The notes: a model not told the origin generated them from the sequence alone. A stretch of 64,000 bases of DNA from CAVOJY01 sp963696405 (GCA_963696405.1 CAVOJY010000006.1:310001-374000); one strand, 5' to 3'. Positions 45,971-57,142 are shown, counted from the first letter of the stretch. Numbers and translations: made by a program.

Positions 45971-46594
45971 TCAGCCGGCCGGCTGGTCGCCGGCGGCCTT
46001 CGCAGCCTCCTTGACCGCGTCGGCGGTCTCCTTGTCGACCGGAACGGACTTGACGGCCTTGGCCTGCGGGATGGTCTTCGTCACGGCGTCGACCGCGGTG
46101 ATCGCCACGAGGGCAATGATGCCCGAGGTGCCTGGCGTGATGACCGAGGCAAGCTCGGCGGCGACCTGGCCCTTCTTCAGCAGGTTGCCGGCCTTGCCGA
46201 GGGCGAGGCCAGCAGCCCCGCCGACGACGGCGCCCGCCAGCAGTGTCGGCGGGAAGATGACCGCGAGTGCCGCTCCGGCCACGGCCCCCCAGATGAAGCC
46301 GTTGCGGGAGCGATGGTCGGTCATCTTCTGGATGTGGATCTTGCCCTGGTAGTCGGCGTTGACGACCAGGACCCCCTCGATGTCGATGGCCCGGCGGTAC
46401 TCCGCCTCGCGCAGGGCTTCGTAGGCCAGCGTGGCGGAGTCCATGTCCGCGAACTGGGCCACCAGCACCGCGTAGTCGCCCTCCACCGCGATCGCGCCGG
46501 CCGCCTGCACACCGGATTCGTCGCCGACCACCGCGGCAACGACCTCAACGGGCTCGTCTGCCTTCGCCGGCGGGCTCTTGGCTTCATCGGCCAT
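45971..46594 (-). CDS. DUF1269-family glycine-zipper membrane protein
   Basis: 207 residues from ATG 46594. After a charged N-terminus comes VEGDYAVLVAQFADMDSA, then RAIDIEGVLVVNADYQGK (the DUF1269 alpha/beta part). A glycine-zipper hydrophobic pair follows (GAVAGAALAVIFPPTLLA, GAVVGGAAGLALGKAGNL), then TPGTSGIIALVAITAVDA. The tail is Lys/Ala-rich. It matches the N-terminal domain fused to sulfatase 2 and the gene at 28928-29435. It heads the DUF1269-DUF6325-SHOCT set, with a dyad site 75 bp upstream in the divergent gap. Confidence 0.78.
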   Translation of the reverse strand: MADEAKSPPAKADEPVEVVAAVVGDESGVQAAGAIAVEGDYAVLVAQFADMDSATLAYEALREAEYRRAIDIEGVLVVNADYQGKIHIQKMTDHRSRNGFIWGAVAGAALAVIFPPTLLAGAVVGGAAGLALGKAGNLLKKGQVAAELASVITPGTSGIIALVAITAVDAVTKTIPQAKAVKSVPVDKETADAVKEAAKAAGDQPAG

Positions 46595-46903
46595 GAATGA
46601 CTCTCCTTGTGATATCGGTCCATTCCGGGGAACTCAACGACGAGTCAACCACCAAGCACGCGGCGACGCATCACCCGATGCGGATGAAACGGCCGCTCTA
46701 GGGTCGCCCCCGGGCGTTCTCATCCGGAGCAGTTCCCGGTTGGGTCCGCCGGCGGCAGCATCGACCGCGCCCTCGCGACCGGAACGAGTTCCTCGGCTAC
46801 GATCGACGGATCATACGGCAGAAAGGTCCGGCAGTCCGCCGTCCGGGTGGTGCGAGCATCACTATGATCGTCGGCGAACGCACTCGTACCTTGGGGAGCA
46901 CAC
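46595..46903. other. Divergent 309-bp intergenic region with one dyad site
   Basis: No gene is seen. It lies between the DUF1269 gene (-) and the 244-residue membrane protein gene (+), and holds dyad h at 46670-46688. Confidence 0.65.
46670..46688 (+). promoter_or_regulatory. 19-bp dyad operator, copy h
   Basis: Reads ATCACCCG-ATG-CGGATGAA on the plus strand. By polarity it faces the gene at 46904 (215 bp away), but it is nearer (75 bp) to the minus-strand DUF1269 gene, so it could serve either. Confidence 0.6.
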
Positions 46904-47638
46904 ATGAGCGAGCGGATGGACCCTGAGTCGCGCGCATCCGCGGGCGTCCCCGCCCCCGACGCTGCCGTGGTGGCCCTCGATGAAGCGGGGCGTCAGCTGC
47001 GGGCGCCCTGGGCGGCGGCCATCGCCGGCCTGCTGTTCGCGCTCCTGTTCACGACCGCGCTCGCCCTGTTGCGCAGCCAGCCGATGGTCACCGCGGGCGA
47101 CGTCGAGCTGGTCCGGCTCTATTCGACCGGACAGGACCTGCCCGCCCTGATCGGCGGGCTGTACCTCGCGCCGTTCGCGGGGATCATGTTCCTGTGGTTC
47201 ATCGCAGTCATCCGCGACCAGCTCGGGGAGCGCGAGGACCGCTTCTTTGCCACCGTCTTCTTCGGCAGCGGCGTGCTGTTCGTCGCCCTCATGTTCGCCG
47301 CGACCGCACTGGCAAGCGCCCCCTCGGTCGGCGTTCGCTACCTCGACCAGGCGCCGCCCACGGCGAGCACGACGGCGCTCCTGCGGGCCCTCTCCTACAC
47401 CTTCCTGTTCGCCTTCGCCACGCGCGCCGGGGCGGTCTTCCTCATCGCCACGGCGACCGTCGGGCTGCGCAGCCGGGTGTTCCCCCGCTGGTTCGCCTGG
47501 ACCGGCTACCTGCTCGGCGTCGCGCTGCTCGTCGTAGTGTCCGCCTGGGACTGGATCGTCCTGGTGCTGCCGGCCTGGGTCGCGGTGGTCAGCCTGTACA
47601 TCCTCCGTCGGGAGCGGTCGCGTCGGCGGACCGGCTGA
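46904..47638 (+). CDS. Uncharacterised six-helix membrane protein
   Basis: 244 residues; ATG follows GGGGAG. Hydrophobic segments at about residues 36-56, 82-105, 118-140, 160-185, 192-208 and 212-232. Arg-rich C-terminus (RRERSRRRTG). It resembles DUF4386-like or similar membrane proteins, but no diagnostic motif is recognised. It is convergent with the potassium-channel gene (28-bp gap). Confidence 0.7.
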   Translation: MSERMDPESRASAGVPAPDAAVVALDEAGRQLRAPWAAAIAGLLFALLFTTALALLRSQPMVTAGDVELVRLYSTGQDLPALIGGLYLAPFAGIMFLWFIAVIRDQLGEREDRFFATVFFGSGVLFVALMFAATALASAPSVGVRYLDQAPPTASTTALLRALSYTFLFAFATRAGAVFLIATATVGLRSRVFPRWFAWTGYLLGVALLVVVSAWDWIVLVLPAWVAVVSLYILRRERSRRRTG

Positions 47639-47666
47639 TCTGCGTCGGGCTGCCCGCAGGCTCAGG

Positions 47667-48512
47667 TCATGGCAGTTCCGCCTGGAGCGAGGCTCGCAGG
47701 GCCGCGATCTCAGCCCGCAGACCGGTTAGCTCCTCGGCGATGGCACGGGTCACCGCCGCGTCTGCCGCCGGCACTCCTGCGCCCTGGGGGCCGGCAACGT
47801 CGGCTCCCGACCCCACCCCCGGCGCGGGCTCTTCCGGCTTCGTCGGCGAGACCAGCATGCTGGCCAGGATGCTGGCCAGGGCGCCGATGATGCCGATGCC
47901 GGAGAACATGACGAACACTGCGGTGAGGCGCCCCAGGAAGGTAACCGGGTAGAAGTCGCCGTAGCCCACGGTGGTGAGAGTCACGAGGCTCCACCACAGT
48001 GCCTCCCCTCCGGTCTTGATGTTGGCGTCGGGCGACTTGCTCTCAAACTGCAGGACGAGGATGCCCGCCACCGTGAGGACCATCCCCGCCAGCAGGATGG
48101 TGATGAAGGTGGCGTACTGGCTGCGGTTCTTGAGGACGTCCTTGACGAGGTCCTTGCCGGCCTGACCCTGCAGCAGGCGGGTGATCCGGGTCAGCCGGCT
48201 CAGGCGGGCAAGGCGGAGCAGGGCGCCGAGCTGGATGAAACCGACGCTGGGGATGGATCCGAGGAGGTCGAGCCAGCCCCGCTGGCCGATGAAGTACGCC
48301 CGCTTCGGCTTCGAGCCCGCGATGTTCATCGCGAAGTCGAGCAGGAAGATGACGCAGATCGCGTTGTCGTAGAAGTTCGCCAGATCGCGCGTGTCCTGGT
48401 CGAGCGGCAGCAGCAGCACCACCATGAGGGCCAGCGAGAAGACGGTCAGGACGAGGATGAAGATGTTGTAGGAGTTGCCGTGCTCGCGCAGCACCGGCGC
48501 CTGGGCAGTCAT
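47667..48512 (-). CDS. Voltage-gated potassium channel-like protein
   Basis: 281 residues from ATG 48512. Six transmembrane segments with S4-type positive periodicity LLRLARLSRLTRITRLL (about 98-114). Pore helix and selectivity filter TLTTVGYGDFYP (TVGYGD at 181-186). The C-terminus is a Pro-rich linker and a coiled-coil-like helix (RAIAEELTGLRAEIAALR). Expected to be a tetrameric K+ channel. No RCK/TrkA domain is attached. Confidence 0.93.
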   Translation of the reverse strand: MTAQAPVLREHGNSYNIFILVLTVFSLALMVVLLLPLDQDTRDLANFYDNAICVIFLLDFAMNIAGSKPKRAYFIGQRGWLDLLGSIPSVGFIQLGALLRLARLSRLTRITRLLQGQAGKDLVKDVLKNRSQYATFITILLAGMVLTVAGILVLQFESKSPDANIKTGGEALWWSLVTLTTVGYGDFYPVTFLGRLTAVFVMFSGIGIIGALASILASMLVSPTKPEEPAPGVGSGADVAGPQGAGVPAADAAVTRAIAEELTGLRAEIAALRASLQAELP

Positions 48513-48589
48513 GCGTGCTGGATCCTCCCGCTAGCGTCGACTCTGACAATCTCCGCGGAGATGGTACCGATCCGGCACCGCCGGAGGAA

Positions 48590-48608
48590 ATCATCCGGAT
48601 GGGATGAT
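48590..48608 (+). promoter_or_regulatory. 19-bp dyad operator, copy i
   Basis: Reads ATCATCCG-GAT-GGGATGAT, 143 bp before the DUF2252 start at 48752. Confidence 0.62.
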
Positions 48609-48751
48609 GGCGCGCCGTTCCCTGCGTGACTAGATAAGATGGGACGGAGACGGTGGGGACGCTCTACCCTAATCTCCACCAGCACCGAAGAGCGCCTGTC
48701 GAAAGGCCCTGCGCCGCGGACAGACACCTGACAGCAAGAGGGGAAGTTGAC

Positions 48752-50332
48752 ATGGACGAGCCAGGGAGCGCGCCGCCCGGCCCCCAGGGAGCGGTACCGT
48801 CAGGACCCGAGGCTGAGGCACCCGCCGCCTCGGGGACCTCGCCGGACGAAGTGGGGCCGCGAGCGGCGGCGCCGGTTGTCGACCAGGAGATCGTGGCACA
48901 GGCCGCCGCTTACGGTGCTGCGTGGGCCCCGAAGCCGCCGTCCGACGTCGTCTGGACAGCGCGCCCCTGGGTCCACCCTACCGAGCGGCAGGAGCAGGGT
49001 CGCCTCGCCCGCAAGCGCGTCCCCCGAGCGAGCCACGCCGCCTTTGAGTCGCGGGCGGATCGCGACCCCATTGCCATCCTCGAGAGGCAGGAGGCCGACC
49101 GCCTGGACTTTCTCATTCCGCTGCGGCACGCGCGCATGGCGGAGTCGCCCTTCGCGTACTACCGGGGCACCCCCGCGGTGATGGCCTTCGACCTTGCCGA
49201 GACGCCGCGGACCGACATCATCGTGCAGGCCAGCGGCGACGCACACCTCTCCAACTTCGGGCTCTTCGCCTCCCCGGAACGGCGCCTCGTCTTCGACGCC
49301 AACGACTTCGACGAGACCCTGCCCGGACCCTGGGAGTGGGACGTCAAGCGGCTGGCCGCGAGCGTGGTCATCGCCGGGCGAGCCAACGCCTTCAGCGCCG
49401 CCCAGAACCGGACCGCCACGATGGCGACGGTGCGCTCCTACCGCGAGTGGATGGCGCGCTACGCCGCGAGGCCTCTCCTCGACGTCTGGTACTCGTATAT
49501 CACCGATGACGACATCCGCGCCGCGGCGCAGGCCGCGTGGAGCAAGTACAAGGACGCCGACACCCGGCGCGCCAGGCTCGAGAGCTTGTTCTCGAAGGCG
49601 CGGGGCCACGACCGCGTGCGCGCGGCCAGCTCGCTCACCACGATCGTCGATGACCGGCGCATCATCGTCGACGACCCGCCGGTCATCCAGCACATCGAGA
49701 TCCCCGGTGGCCCCGAAGCCCTGCGCAAGGTCTTCGAGGACTACCGGGCCACCCTGGCCGAGAGCCGCCGGGAGTTCCTGGAGCGCTTCCGCTTTGCCGA
49801 CTTCGCGCTCAAGGTGGTGGGCGTCGGCAGCGTCGGGACGCGCTGCTTCGTGATGATCCTCGAGGGCCGCGACGAGAACGATCCCCTCATCCTCCAGGCC
49901 AAGGAGGCAACGGCGTCCGTGCTCGAGGAGCACGTCGGGGGCAGCGGCTATGCCAACCAGGGCGAACGCGTCGTGGTTGGCCAGCGCCTGATGCAGGCGA
50001 CGCCGGACATCTTCCTGGGCTGGACGCGCGGTCCGGAGGGGCGCGCCTTCTACCTCCGCCAGCTCTGGGACATGAAGGGCAGCGTCGATCCGAGCATTCT
50101 TCGGCCCGAGGGCCTGGCCCTCTACGGCGGCCTCTGCGCCTGGGCGCTGGCACGTGCGCACTCACGCAGCGGCGACTCGGTGGCCATCACGGCCTACCTC
50201 GGGACGAGCGACAGGTTCGACGGCGCCATCGCCGACTTCTCGGAGACCTACGCCGACGTGAACGCCCGGGACCACGCGGCGTACCTCGCCGCCATCGAGG
50301 CCGGGCGGGTGTCGATGCCCGCGGAGGGCTGA
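48752..50332 (+). CDS. DUF2252 protein 1 (kinase-like fold)
   Basis: 526 residues from ATG 48752 behind AGGGGAAG. A disordered Pro/Ala N-terminus of about 90 residues precedes the domain: RVPRASHAAFESRADRDP, ARMAESPFAYYRGTPAVM, then ASGDAHLSNFGLFASPER and FDANDFDETLPGPWEWDV. GDAHxxNFG and DxNDFDE recall the catalytic HxxxN loop and Mg-binding Asp of aminoglycoside-phosphotransferase-like kinases. The C-terminal part has GERVVVGQRLMQATPDIF, LCAWALARAHSRSGD and YADVNARDHAAYLAAIEA. Substrate unknown. It is convergent with DUF2252 protein 2 (20-bp gap). Confidence 0.9.
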   Translation: MDEPGSAPPGPQGAVPSGPEAEAPAASGTSPDEVGPRAAAPVVDQEIVAQAAAYGAAWAPKPPSDVVWTARPWVHPTERQEQGRLARKRVPRASHAAFESRADRDPIAILERQEADRLDFLIPLRHARMAESPFAYYRGTPAVMAFDLAETPRTDIIVQASGDAHLSNFGLFASPERRLVFDANDFDETLPGPWEWDVKRLAASVVIAGRANAFSAAQNRTATMATVRSYREWMARYAARPLLDVWYSYITDDDIRAAAQAAWSKYKDADTRRARLESLFSKARGHDRVRAASSLTTIVDDRRIIVDDPPVIQHIEIPGGPEALRKVFEDYRATLAESRREFLERFRFADFALKVVGVGSVGTRCFVMILEGRDENDPLILQAKEATASVLEEHVGGSGYANQGERVVVGQRLMQATPDIFLGWTRGPEGRAFYLRQLWDMKGSVDPSILRPEGLALYGGLCAWALARAHSRSGDSVAITAYLGTSDRFDGAIADFSETYADVNARDHAAYLAAIEAGRVSMPAEG

Positions 50333-50352
50333 CGAGTTCGAGGCGCCCCCGA

Positions 50353-51744
50353 TCAGACCCCTGATTCGGCCGGCACCCGTCCCGCTTTGACGGCGGCCGC
50401 GAGGCGCTGCGTGGTCCCGCTCCGCCTGGTCGGCATAAGCGGCGGCGAACCGGCCGATCGCCTCGTCGAACTCCGGGTCGGTTCCGAGGTAGCCGGCAAT
50501 GGCGGCCGGATCCCCCGAGCGCGCATGGGCACGGGCGAGGGCCCAGCCGCACAGCTCGCCCCAGGTTGCGAGATCCTCCTTCGTCATCACGTCGATGACG
50601 GCGCCGCCCTTCTGGTCCTGGAGCTGGCGTACGTAGAGGTGACGGCCGCGGGGGCCCGTGGCCCAGCCGAGCAGGATGTCGCTCGCAGCCTGGAGCCGAC
50701 GCTGGCCGGAGACGACTCGCTGGCCATGGTGATCGAGCTCGCTGGGGCCAGGAAACGCTCGAGGACGGAGGCTTCGGCCTCCTTGACCTGGAGGAACAGC
50801 GGATCGTCCCCGCCTCCGCCGTCCATGAGGGCGATCATGGCACTCAGCCCGACACTGCCGACGCCCACCACCTTCAGGGCGACGTCGACCACCGCGTAGC
50901 GGTCGAGGAGGACGCGGCGGTCCTCCTGCAGGGTGGGTCGGTATGCGTCAAGCCCCTCGGCCACCACGGAGTCATCGACCCAGGGGACGTGGGCAACCGT
51001 CGGCGGGTGGTCGATGATCCGGCGCCTCCCGCCGACGAGCTCGGTCAGCTTCGGCAGTTCGTGGAAGGCGTCGTGGTGCGCGGCTGACTTCACGGTCGCC
51101 TGGAGGTACGGCCGTGCGCGCTTGCTCACGAACTGGAGGATCGCGGCGACGTCCACCCGCGAGTAGTAGACGTCGATCGCCCGCATCGCCGCGTACTCGT
51201 GCATCCGCTCGCGGTAGGAGCCGACTGCTGCGCGTGCAATGTCGCGGGTCTCGTGCGCGTGGAGCCCGCGCCCGCGTCCGGCAACGACAAGGCTCGCCGC
51301 CAGGCGCTTGACGTCCCACTCGAACGGGCCTGGGAGCGTCTCGTCGAAGTCGTTCATGTCGAACAACTCGTCTCGCTCCGGTGACGCGAAGAGCCCGAAG
51401 TTCGAGATGTGGGCGTCACCGCCGAGCTGGACCCGTATCCCGCTGGTCGGGGTCTTCGCGAGGTCGGCGGCCATGGGAAGCGCCGCACCACGGTAGAACG
51501 AGAACGGCGAGGCAAGCATTCGCCCGTACCGGACGGGAACGAGTTCCGGGATCCGCGTCTGCGCCTGCTCCTCGAGGAGGGCGACCGGGTCGGGTCGGTC
51601 CGGGGCAGGCTGCCAGTCGCCATGCGCCGCAAGCGGGACGCGGCTGCGGGCTTCCCGGCCCGTTACCGTCCGCTCCTCGCGCGACCGTCGGGGGAACGCG
51701 AGTGTCGCGTCGGCCGGGCTCGACGGGGTCCCCTGGGCGGTCAC
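50353..51744 (-). CDS. DUF2252 protein 2, two frameshifts
   Basis: GTG start at 51744, four bases after the anSME stop. It reads ARSRVPLAAHGDWQPAPD, GRMLASPFSFYRGAALPM, then LGGDAHISNFGLFASPER and FDMNDFDETLPGPFEWDV. Near 50735 the frame slips, continuing as GRHLYVRQLQDQKGGAVI and LCGWALARAHARSGDPAA. Near 50405 it slips again and ends LAAAVKAGRVPAESGV, stop 50353. Corrected length is about 463 residues. All kinase-like motifs are kept. It is the last gene of the dyad-j operon. Confidence 0.85.
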
Positions 51745-51748
51745 GGGA

Positions 51749-53041
<1,293 letters not shown>

Positions 53042-53057
53042 TGCTCGGTCGAGACCG

Positions 53058-54437
53058 TCACTCTTCCGCAACCCCGGTTGTTGCGGCGTCCTGCGGCGGC
53101 CCGGGCAATCGCTCCGACCCGAGCGCCTCGACGAACGCCGCGTGGTCTTGTTCGACCACGTCGGAGTACCCCTCGGCAAAGTCGGCGACCGCTCCATCGA
53201 ACGTGTCCGCCGTGCCGAGATACGAAGCGATCGCCACGGCGTCGCCGCTGCGGGCATGAGCGCGGGCCAGGGCCGCGGCGCACAGCGCGGAGTATCTCGT
53301 CATTCCCGGGATGCGCAGGGTCGCGACGTCGACGGCGCCGCTCATCTCGCGCAGGCGGCGCCAGTAGTAGCAGCGCCCGTCGGGTCCGGGGTTTCGGCAC
53401 GAGCCCAGGAAGATGTCGGGCCTCGCCTGGATGAGGCGCTGGCCGGCAACGACCCGCTCGCCGGGGCTTTTGCACTCGCTCGGGCCGAGATGCGGCTCGA
53501 GGACCGATTTCCTCGCCTCGATCGCCAGGAGGAATTGGATGTCGTCCGCGTCGCGGCCCTCGAGGAGTACAAGAAAGCGTCGCGTACCCACGCTGGCGAC
53601 GCCGACAACGACCCGCGCGGCGTCCGCGAAACGATACCGGGCAAGAAGCTCGCGCAGCTCGTCTGGCAACCCTTCTCGGTAACCGTCGAACAGGGCTTCG
53701 AGCACAGTCACCGCGTCGGGCGACCCGACGTGGGCGATGAGCGGCGGGTTGTCGACGATCCGCCGCCGCCCGTCGACGACTTCGCTCAGCGAGGCCAGCG
53801 CCTGCGGCAGGTCGCGGCGCCGCGACCGTCCCACGAGGGAGTCCAGACGATCCCGGCGCACCTCCGTGATGGTCCCGATGTCCGCGGCGGGGATGCGTGC
53901 GTACCACGCATCGAGGTTGGGCATTGCGGCAACCTGGTGCATCCGCTCCCGGTACGTTCGCACCGCGTTCTGGGCGATCACCCAGCACTGGCGCGGCGTG
54001 AAGCCGTTCTCGCGGCAGGCCAGGACGATGCTGGCCGCGAGCCGCTTGACGTCCCACTCCCAGGGTCCGGGCAGCGTCTCCTCGAAGTTGTTCGCGTCGA
54101 AGACAAGCGTCTGCTGACGCGAGGCGTAGAAGCCGAAGTTCGAGAGGCTGGCGTCGCCCAGGAGCTGCACATCGATGCCGGTCCGCACCGCCCCGGCGAG
54201 GTCGGCAGCCACCACCGCTGCCGAACCCCGGTTGAACGCGTAGGGGCTCGCCTGCATGCGTGCGTGGCGCAGCGGAACGAGCTCCGGAAGGCGGTCCGCG
54301 TCCTGCCGCTCAAGGATCGCGAGCGGGTCGCGGTTGACCGGCAGGTCGAGCGCGGCATGACTGCGGCGCGGGACCTCGCGCCGTGCTTCCCGGCCGCGTT
54401 CGACCCGGTCGGCCAGCGAAAGCCAGCGCCGCTTCAT
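53058..54437 (-). CDS. DUF2252 protein 3
   Basis: Intact 459 residues from ATG 54437. It lacks the long disordered N-terminus of protein 1. Core motifs: ARMQASPYAFNRGSAAVV, LLGDASLSNFGFYASRQQ and FDANNFEETLPGPWEWDV. Here the catalytic-loop His of GDAHxSNFG is replaced by Ser (GDASLSNFG), and the D-N-D-F motif is DANNFEE, so it may be less active or have another role than proteins 1 and 2. It stands 16 bp before the anSME gene and 30 bp after a membrane-protein gene. Confidence 0.9.
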   Translation of the reverse strand: MKRRWLSLADRVERGREARREVPRRSHAALDLPVNRDPLAILERQDADRLPELVPLRHARMQASPYAFNRGSAAVVAADLAGAVRTGIDVQLLGDASLSNFGFYASRQQTLVFDANNFEETLPGPWEWDVKRLAASIVLACRENGFTPRQCWVIAQNAVRTYRERMHQVAAMPNLDAWYARIPAADIGTITEVRRDRLDSLVGRSRRRDLPQALASLSEVVDGRRRIVDNPPLIAHVGSPDAVTVLEALFDGYREGLPDELRELLARYRFADAARVVVGVASVGTRRFLVLLEGRDADDIQFLLAIEARKSVLEPHLGPSECKSPGERVVAGQRLIQARPDIFLGSCRNPGPDGRCYYWRRLREMSGAVDVATLRIPGMTRYSALCAAALARAHARSGDAVAIASYLGTADTFDGAVADFAEGYSDVVEQDHAAFVEALGSERLPGPPQDAATTGVAEE

Positions 54438-54467
54438 GCTCGCGACACCGTGCCCCTCCCGGCGCTC

Positions 54468-55976
54468 CTACTGCTCGTGGTGCGGAACCACCAACGGCGT
54501 GGACGGAGGGCCGGCAGGAGCCGAGTCGGTACCAGGCGACTCATCATCCTCGTCTCCCCGCCGCGAGATGCGCCGCAGGAGGAACTCTCCCAGCAGCACC
54601 ACCGCCGCCGCCAGGATCGCGATCTCGAAACCCGCAACCCACCAGACGATGAGGAACGCGACCGTCCCCACGATGGCCCAGCGGACGGCCTCCCGGTTCG
54701 ATGCGATCCACCCGGTCGCCGCCTCACCTGTGGGGACCCCGCCGGCAGCCCCGGCTGCAGCCGCTCCCGCGCTGGCCGCACCCCGGCCGGCGGCCGAGGA
54801 GGCGGCCGACGTCGCCCGCACGAACCAGGCCGGCCGACCGGCCAGGTACGCGACGACCGCCGCAATGATGCCGATGACGACGAGGATCCGGCCCAGCGCG
54901 AAGTAGTTGCCGAACACGTTGTCGAGCACCGCCCGGACGGTTGTGGCGAGGCCTTCGCCCGATATCGAAGAGACAATCACATCCTCGATCCCGCCGATGG
55001 CGAACCGGGCGATCACGAGCGAAATGATGATCCCGATGCTGAGGTAGACGACCATCCGCAGGCGCCTGCGGGCCAGCCAGATAGTCAGCGCGATCAGGAT
55101 CAGCGTCAGGAGGATGAACAGGATCGTGATGATGTCGAAGAGCTGGACCGCCTGCCGGGCCGTCTCCAGGCCAGAGGCCTTCACGATCGGGATCTGGCCG
55201 AAGTCGGCCGGGAGGGTGATCCCGAGCGCCTGCTCCACCTTCTGACGTGCCTGCTCGGGCACCTCGACGCTGCTCAGGTCGGGCAGTGTCACCGAGGCGG
55301 GGATGATCCCGGACGTCTGCAGGGTCGCGAGCGCGTTGCCGACGAGGGTGTAGACGTCGAGCGTCACCATTCCGTCCTGGATGGAGACGGATTCAGGTTG
55401 ACCGCGCAGGATCTTGATGATCGTCGTGTGGAGGATCCGGTTGGCTTGCACCCAGGCGTTCTGGAATTGATCGCTGGCCATGCCGACCGCCAGCTTCTCT
55501 TGGACCGTCTGGCGGATCCGGTCGGTCAGCGGCGCGGCGAGGATCTCCGCCCCGCCGGGCAGGATCTTCTCCACTTTGCCCTGGACGTCGAGCGCGGTGA
55601 CCACCTGTGTGGCCACGCGGTTGCTCACGGTCTCGATGACGGCGGGCTCGCTGGAGACGGCGCCGACGATCGATACGTAGCGGTCGGTGTTGAGCGCCAC
55701 CTGATGCGTCCAGACGACGACCGAGGTCCCGACGACGAACAGGCAGGACAGAAGGAACAGGAAGCCAACGAGGATACGTCGCCGCCGGCTGCTCACCCGA
55801 CGCTCGGCCGGCGGCGCAACGGACGCGCCCCCGGGCGTTTCCGGTGACGCTGCGCCGGGCGCCTCCGTAACGGCCGGCGTCAGCGACTCCGGTGCAGCCG
55901 CACCGGGCGCCGAGCCGACGGCGTCCTGTCCGGGTTGAACCGACCCGGTCGGCTCGTCGGAAGTGCTCATCGTCAT
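54468..55976 (-). CDS. Uncharacterised 502-residue membrane protein
   Basis: Start ATG 55976. A Pro/Ala-rich cytoplasmic N-terminus (1-60) and basic RRVSSRRRR lead into a transmembrane helix (ILVGFLFLLSCLFVVGTS). A soluble extracytoplasmic region of about 190 residues begins LNTDRYVSIVGAVSSEPA. Two or three helices follow (DIITILFILLTLILIALT; VVYLSIGIIISLVIARF), with more near residues 360 and 440. The C-terminus is acidic and Pro-rich. I remember similar unnamed proteins in actinobacteria. It is the second gene of the dyad-j operon, with about 25 bp on either side. Confidence 0.75.
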   Translation of the reverse strand: MTMSTSDEPTGSVQPGQDAVGSAPGAAAPESLTPAVTEAPGAASPETPGGASVAPPAERRVSSRRRRILVGFLFLLSCLFVVGTSVVVWTHQVALNTDRYVSIVGAVSSEPAVIETVSNRVATQVVTALDVQGKVEKILPGGAEILAAPLTDRIRQTVQEKLAVGMASDQFQNAWVQANRILHTTIIKILRGQPESVSIQDGMVTLDVYTLVGNALATLQTSGIIPASVTLPDLSSVEVPEQARQKVEQALGITLPADFGQIPIVKASGLETARQAVQLFDIITILFILLTLILIALTIWLARRRLRMVVYLSIGIIISLVIARFAIGGIEDVIVSSISGEGLATTVRAVLDNVFGNYFALGRILVVIGIIAAVVAYLAGRPAWFVRATSAASSAAGRGAASAGAAAAGAAGGVPTGEAATGWIASNREAVRWAIVGTVAFLIVWWVAGFEIAILAAAVVLLGEFLLRRISRRGDEDDESPGTDSAPAGPPSTPLVVPHHEQ

Positions 55977-56001
55977 CTCCTTTGCCTGGCGAATGCGGCT
56001 A

Positions 56002-57033
56002 CTACTTCGGGGGGAAGAAACGCATGCTGTCCACTATCGGCTGGGTCTGGGCGATGGCCGTCGGGAATATGTCCGGCGTGGTCGGCAGCCGGGCCACGAC
56101 GATACTCCTCGCGCCCTGGCCGATGATATCGAGCCGGACAATCTGACCGGCCGGGAGCTGGTACGGGCTGCCGCCGGCGTCCTCGAACAGGGGCACGTCC
56201 GACGACGAGGTGTTCATCACGTCCATGGACTTCCCCATGACGTTGCCGACGATCGCATCCGAGGGATCACTGACGTCGAGGGACCCATTCCCCTGGAGGG
56301 AAGCGACGAGATCGGCCGAACTCATGGTGGCCAGCGCGATGGACAGGGTCAGCGAAGGCCCACCAGCGTCTCCTGGTGCTCCGAGCAGGTCGAACCGGTT
56401 CGCCGTGTAGAGCGTGGCGGCCCAACCGCCGGGCAGCTCGAACGTCATGGGGATTGCGAACGCCTGGGGCTCGTAGGTGCCTGCCGTGAGCGGACATCCT
56501 GCCTCGGAACCGGCGGGCGGCGCGCAGAGGTCCGCGGCTCCCGGAGGCGCCGTGGGCGGCGGTATCGGGGTGGGCGTCGGCTGCTCGGTCGGGGCCGGCG
56601 TGGGGGTCGGCGTCGGGGTGGCGGTCGGCGTCGGGCTCGGCGCCGGGGTTGCCGAGGGGGTCGGCTTCGGGGCTGTCGACGGGGCGGGCGAGGCCGGAGC
56701 GCTCGGTGCCGGCGATGGCGACGACGAGCCCTGCAGGGCGAGGATGGCGACGATGGCCATCAGCGCGACCGCGATGACACCCATCAGGACAAGGAGCCAC
56801 GTCTGCATGCGCCGGTCCGGGCCGGAGGCTCCGCCACCCTGCGGGGACGGGCCCGGCGACGGCGGGGGGCCCTGCGGTGGAAAACCGTCAGGCGTCGGCC
56901 GCGCCGATTCGGCGGATGCGGCGGACCCGGTGCCCACCGCGGGAGGCGGCGGGACAGAAAACACTTCGGTGGGCGGCCGCGGCGCGGGCCCGGGCGGGCT
57001 CGGCGATCCGGGTGTCCGCGAGGGCCCGCTCAT
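56002..57033 (-). CDS. Membrane-anchored protein with P/T-rich stalk and extracellular beta domain
   Basis: 343 residues from ATG 57033. The layout is a Pro-rich head, one transmembrane helix (TWLLVLMGVIAVALMAIV), a [17 protein letters not shown] stalk, and a domain of about 170 residues beginning DLCAPPAGSEAGCPLTAG and ending PIVDSMRFFPPK. That domain matches the C-terminal part of the META lipoprotein at 17359-18891 (both have LC-PPAG, LTAGTY, GGWAAT and a final RF motif). Function is unknown; it is probably displayed on the cell surface. It is the first gene of the operon containing anSME, with dyad j 109 bp upstream. Confidence 0.78.
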   Translation of the reverse strand: MSGPSRTPGSPSPPGPAPRPPTEVFSVPPPPAVGTGSAASAESARPTPDGFPPQGPPPSPGPSPQGGGASGPDRRMQTWLLVLMGVIAVALMAIVAILALQGSSSPSPAPSAPASPAPSTAPKPTPSATPAPSPTPTATPTPTPTPAPTEQPTPTPIPPPTAPPGAADLCAPPAGSEAGCPLTAGTYEPQAFAIPMTFELPGGWAATLYTANRFDLLGAPGDAGGPSLTLSIALATMSSADLVASLQGNGSLDVSDPSDAIVGNVMGKSMDVMNTSSSDVPLFEDAGGSPYQLPAGQIVRLDIIGQGARSIVVARLPTTPDIFPTAIAQTQPIVDSMRFFPPK

Positions 57034-57142
57034 CTCAGATGCTCGGCCGCAGGAGCCAACGCAGCCGGGCGCCGCGGAAGCTGGAGACGTCGCGGATGAA
57101 GCCCATCATCGCGGTAGTCCACCACAGATCGGCGCGTTCGGC

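Noticed and set aside
43613..46600. Open frame of 995 codons on the plus strand
   Set aside because: Antisense to sulfatase 3, SHOCT, DUF6325 and DUF1269 genes; crosses a 14-bp terminator stem and has no recognisable domain.
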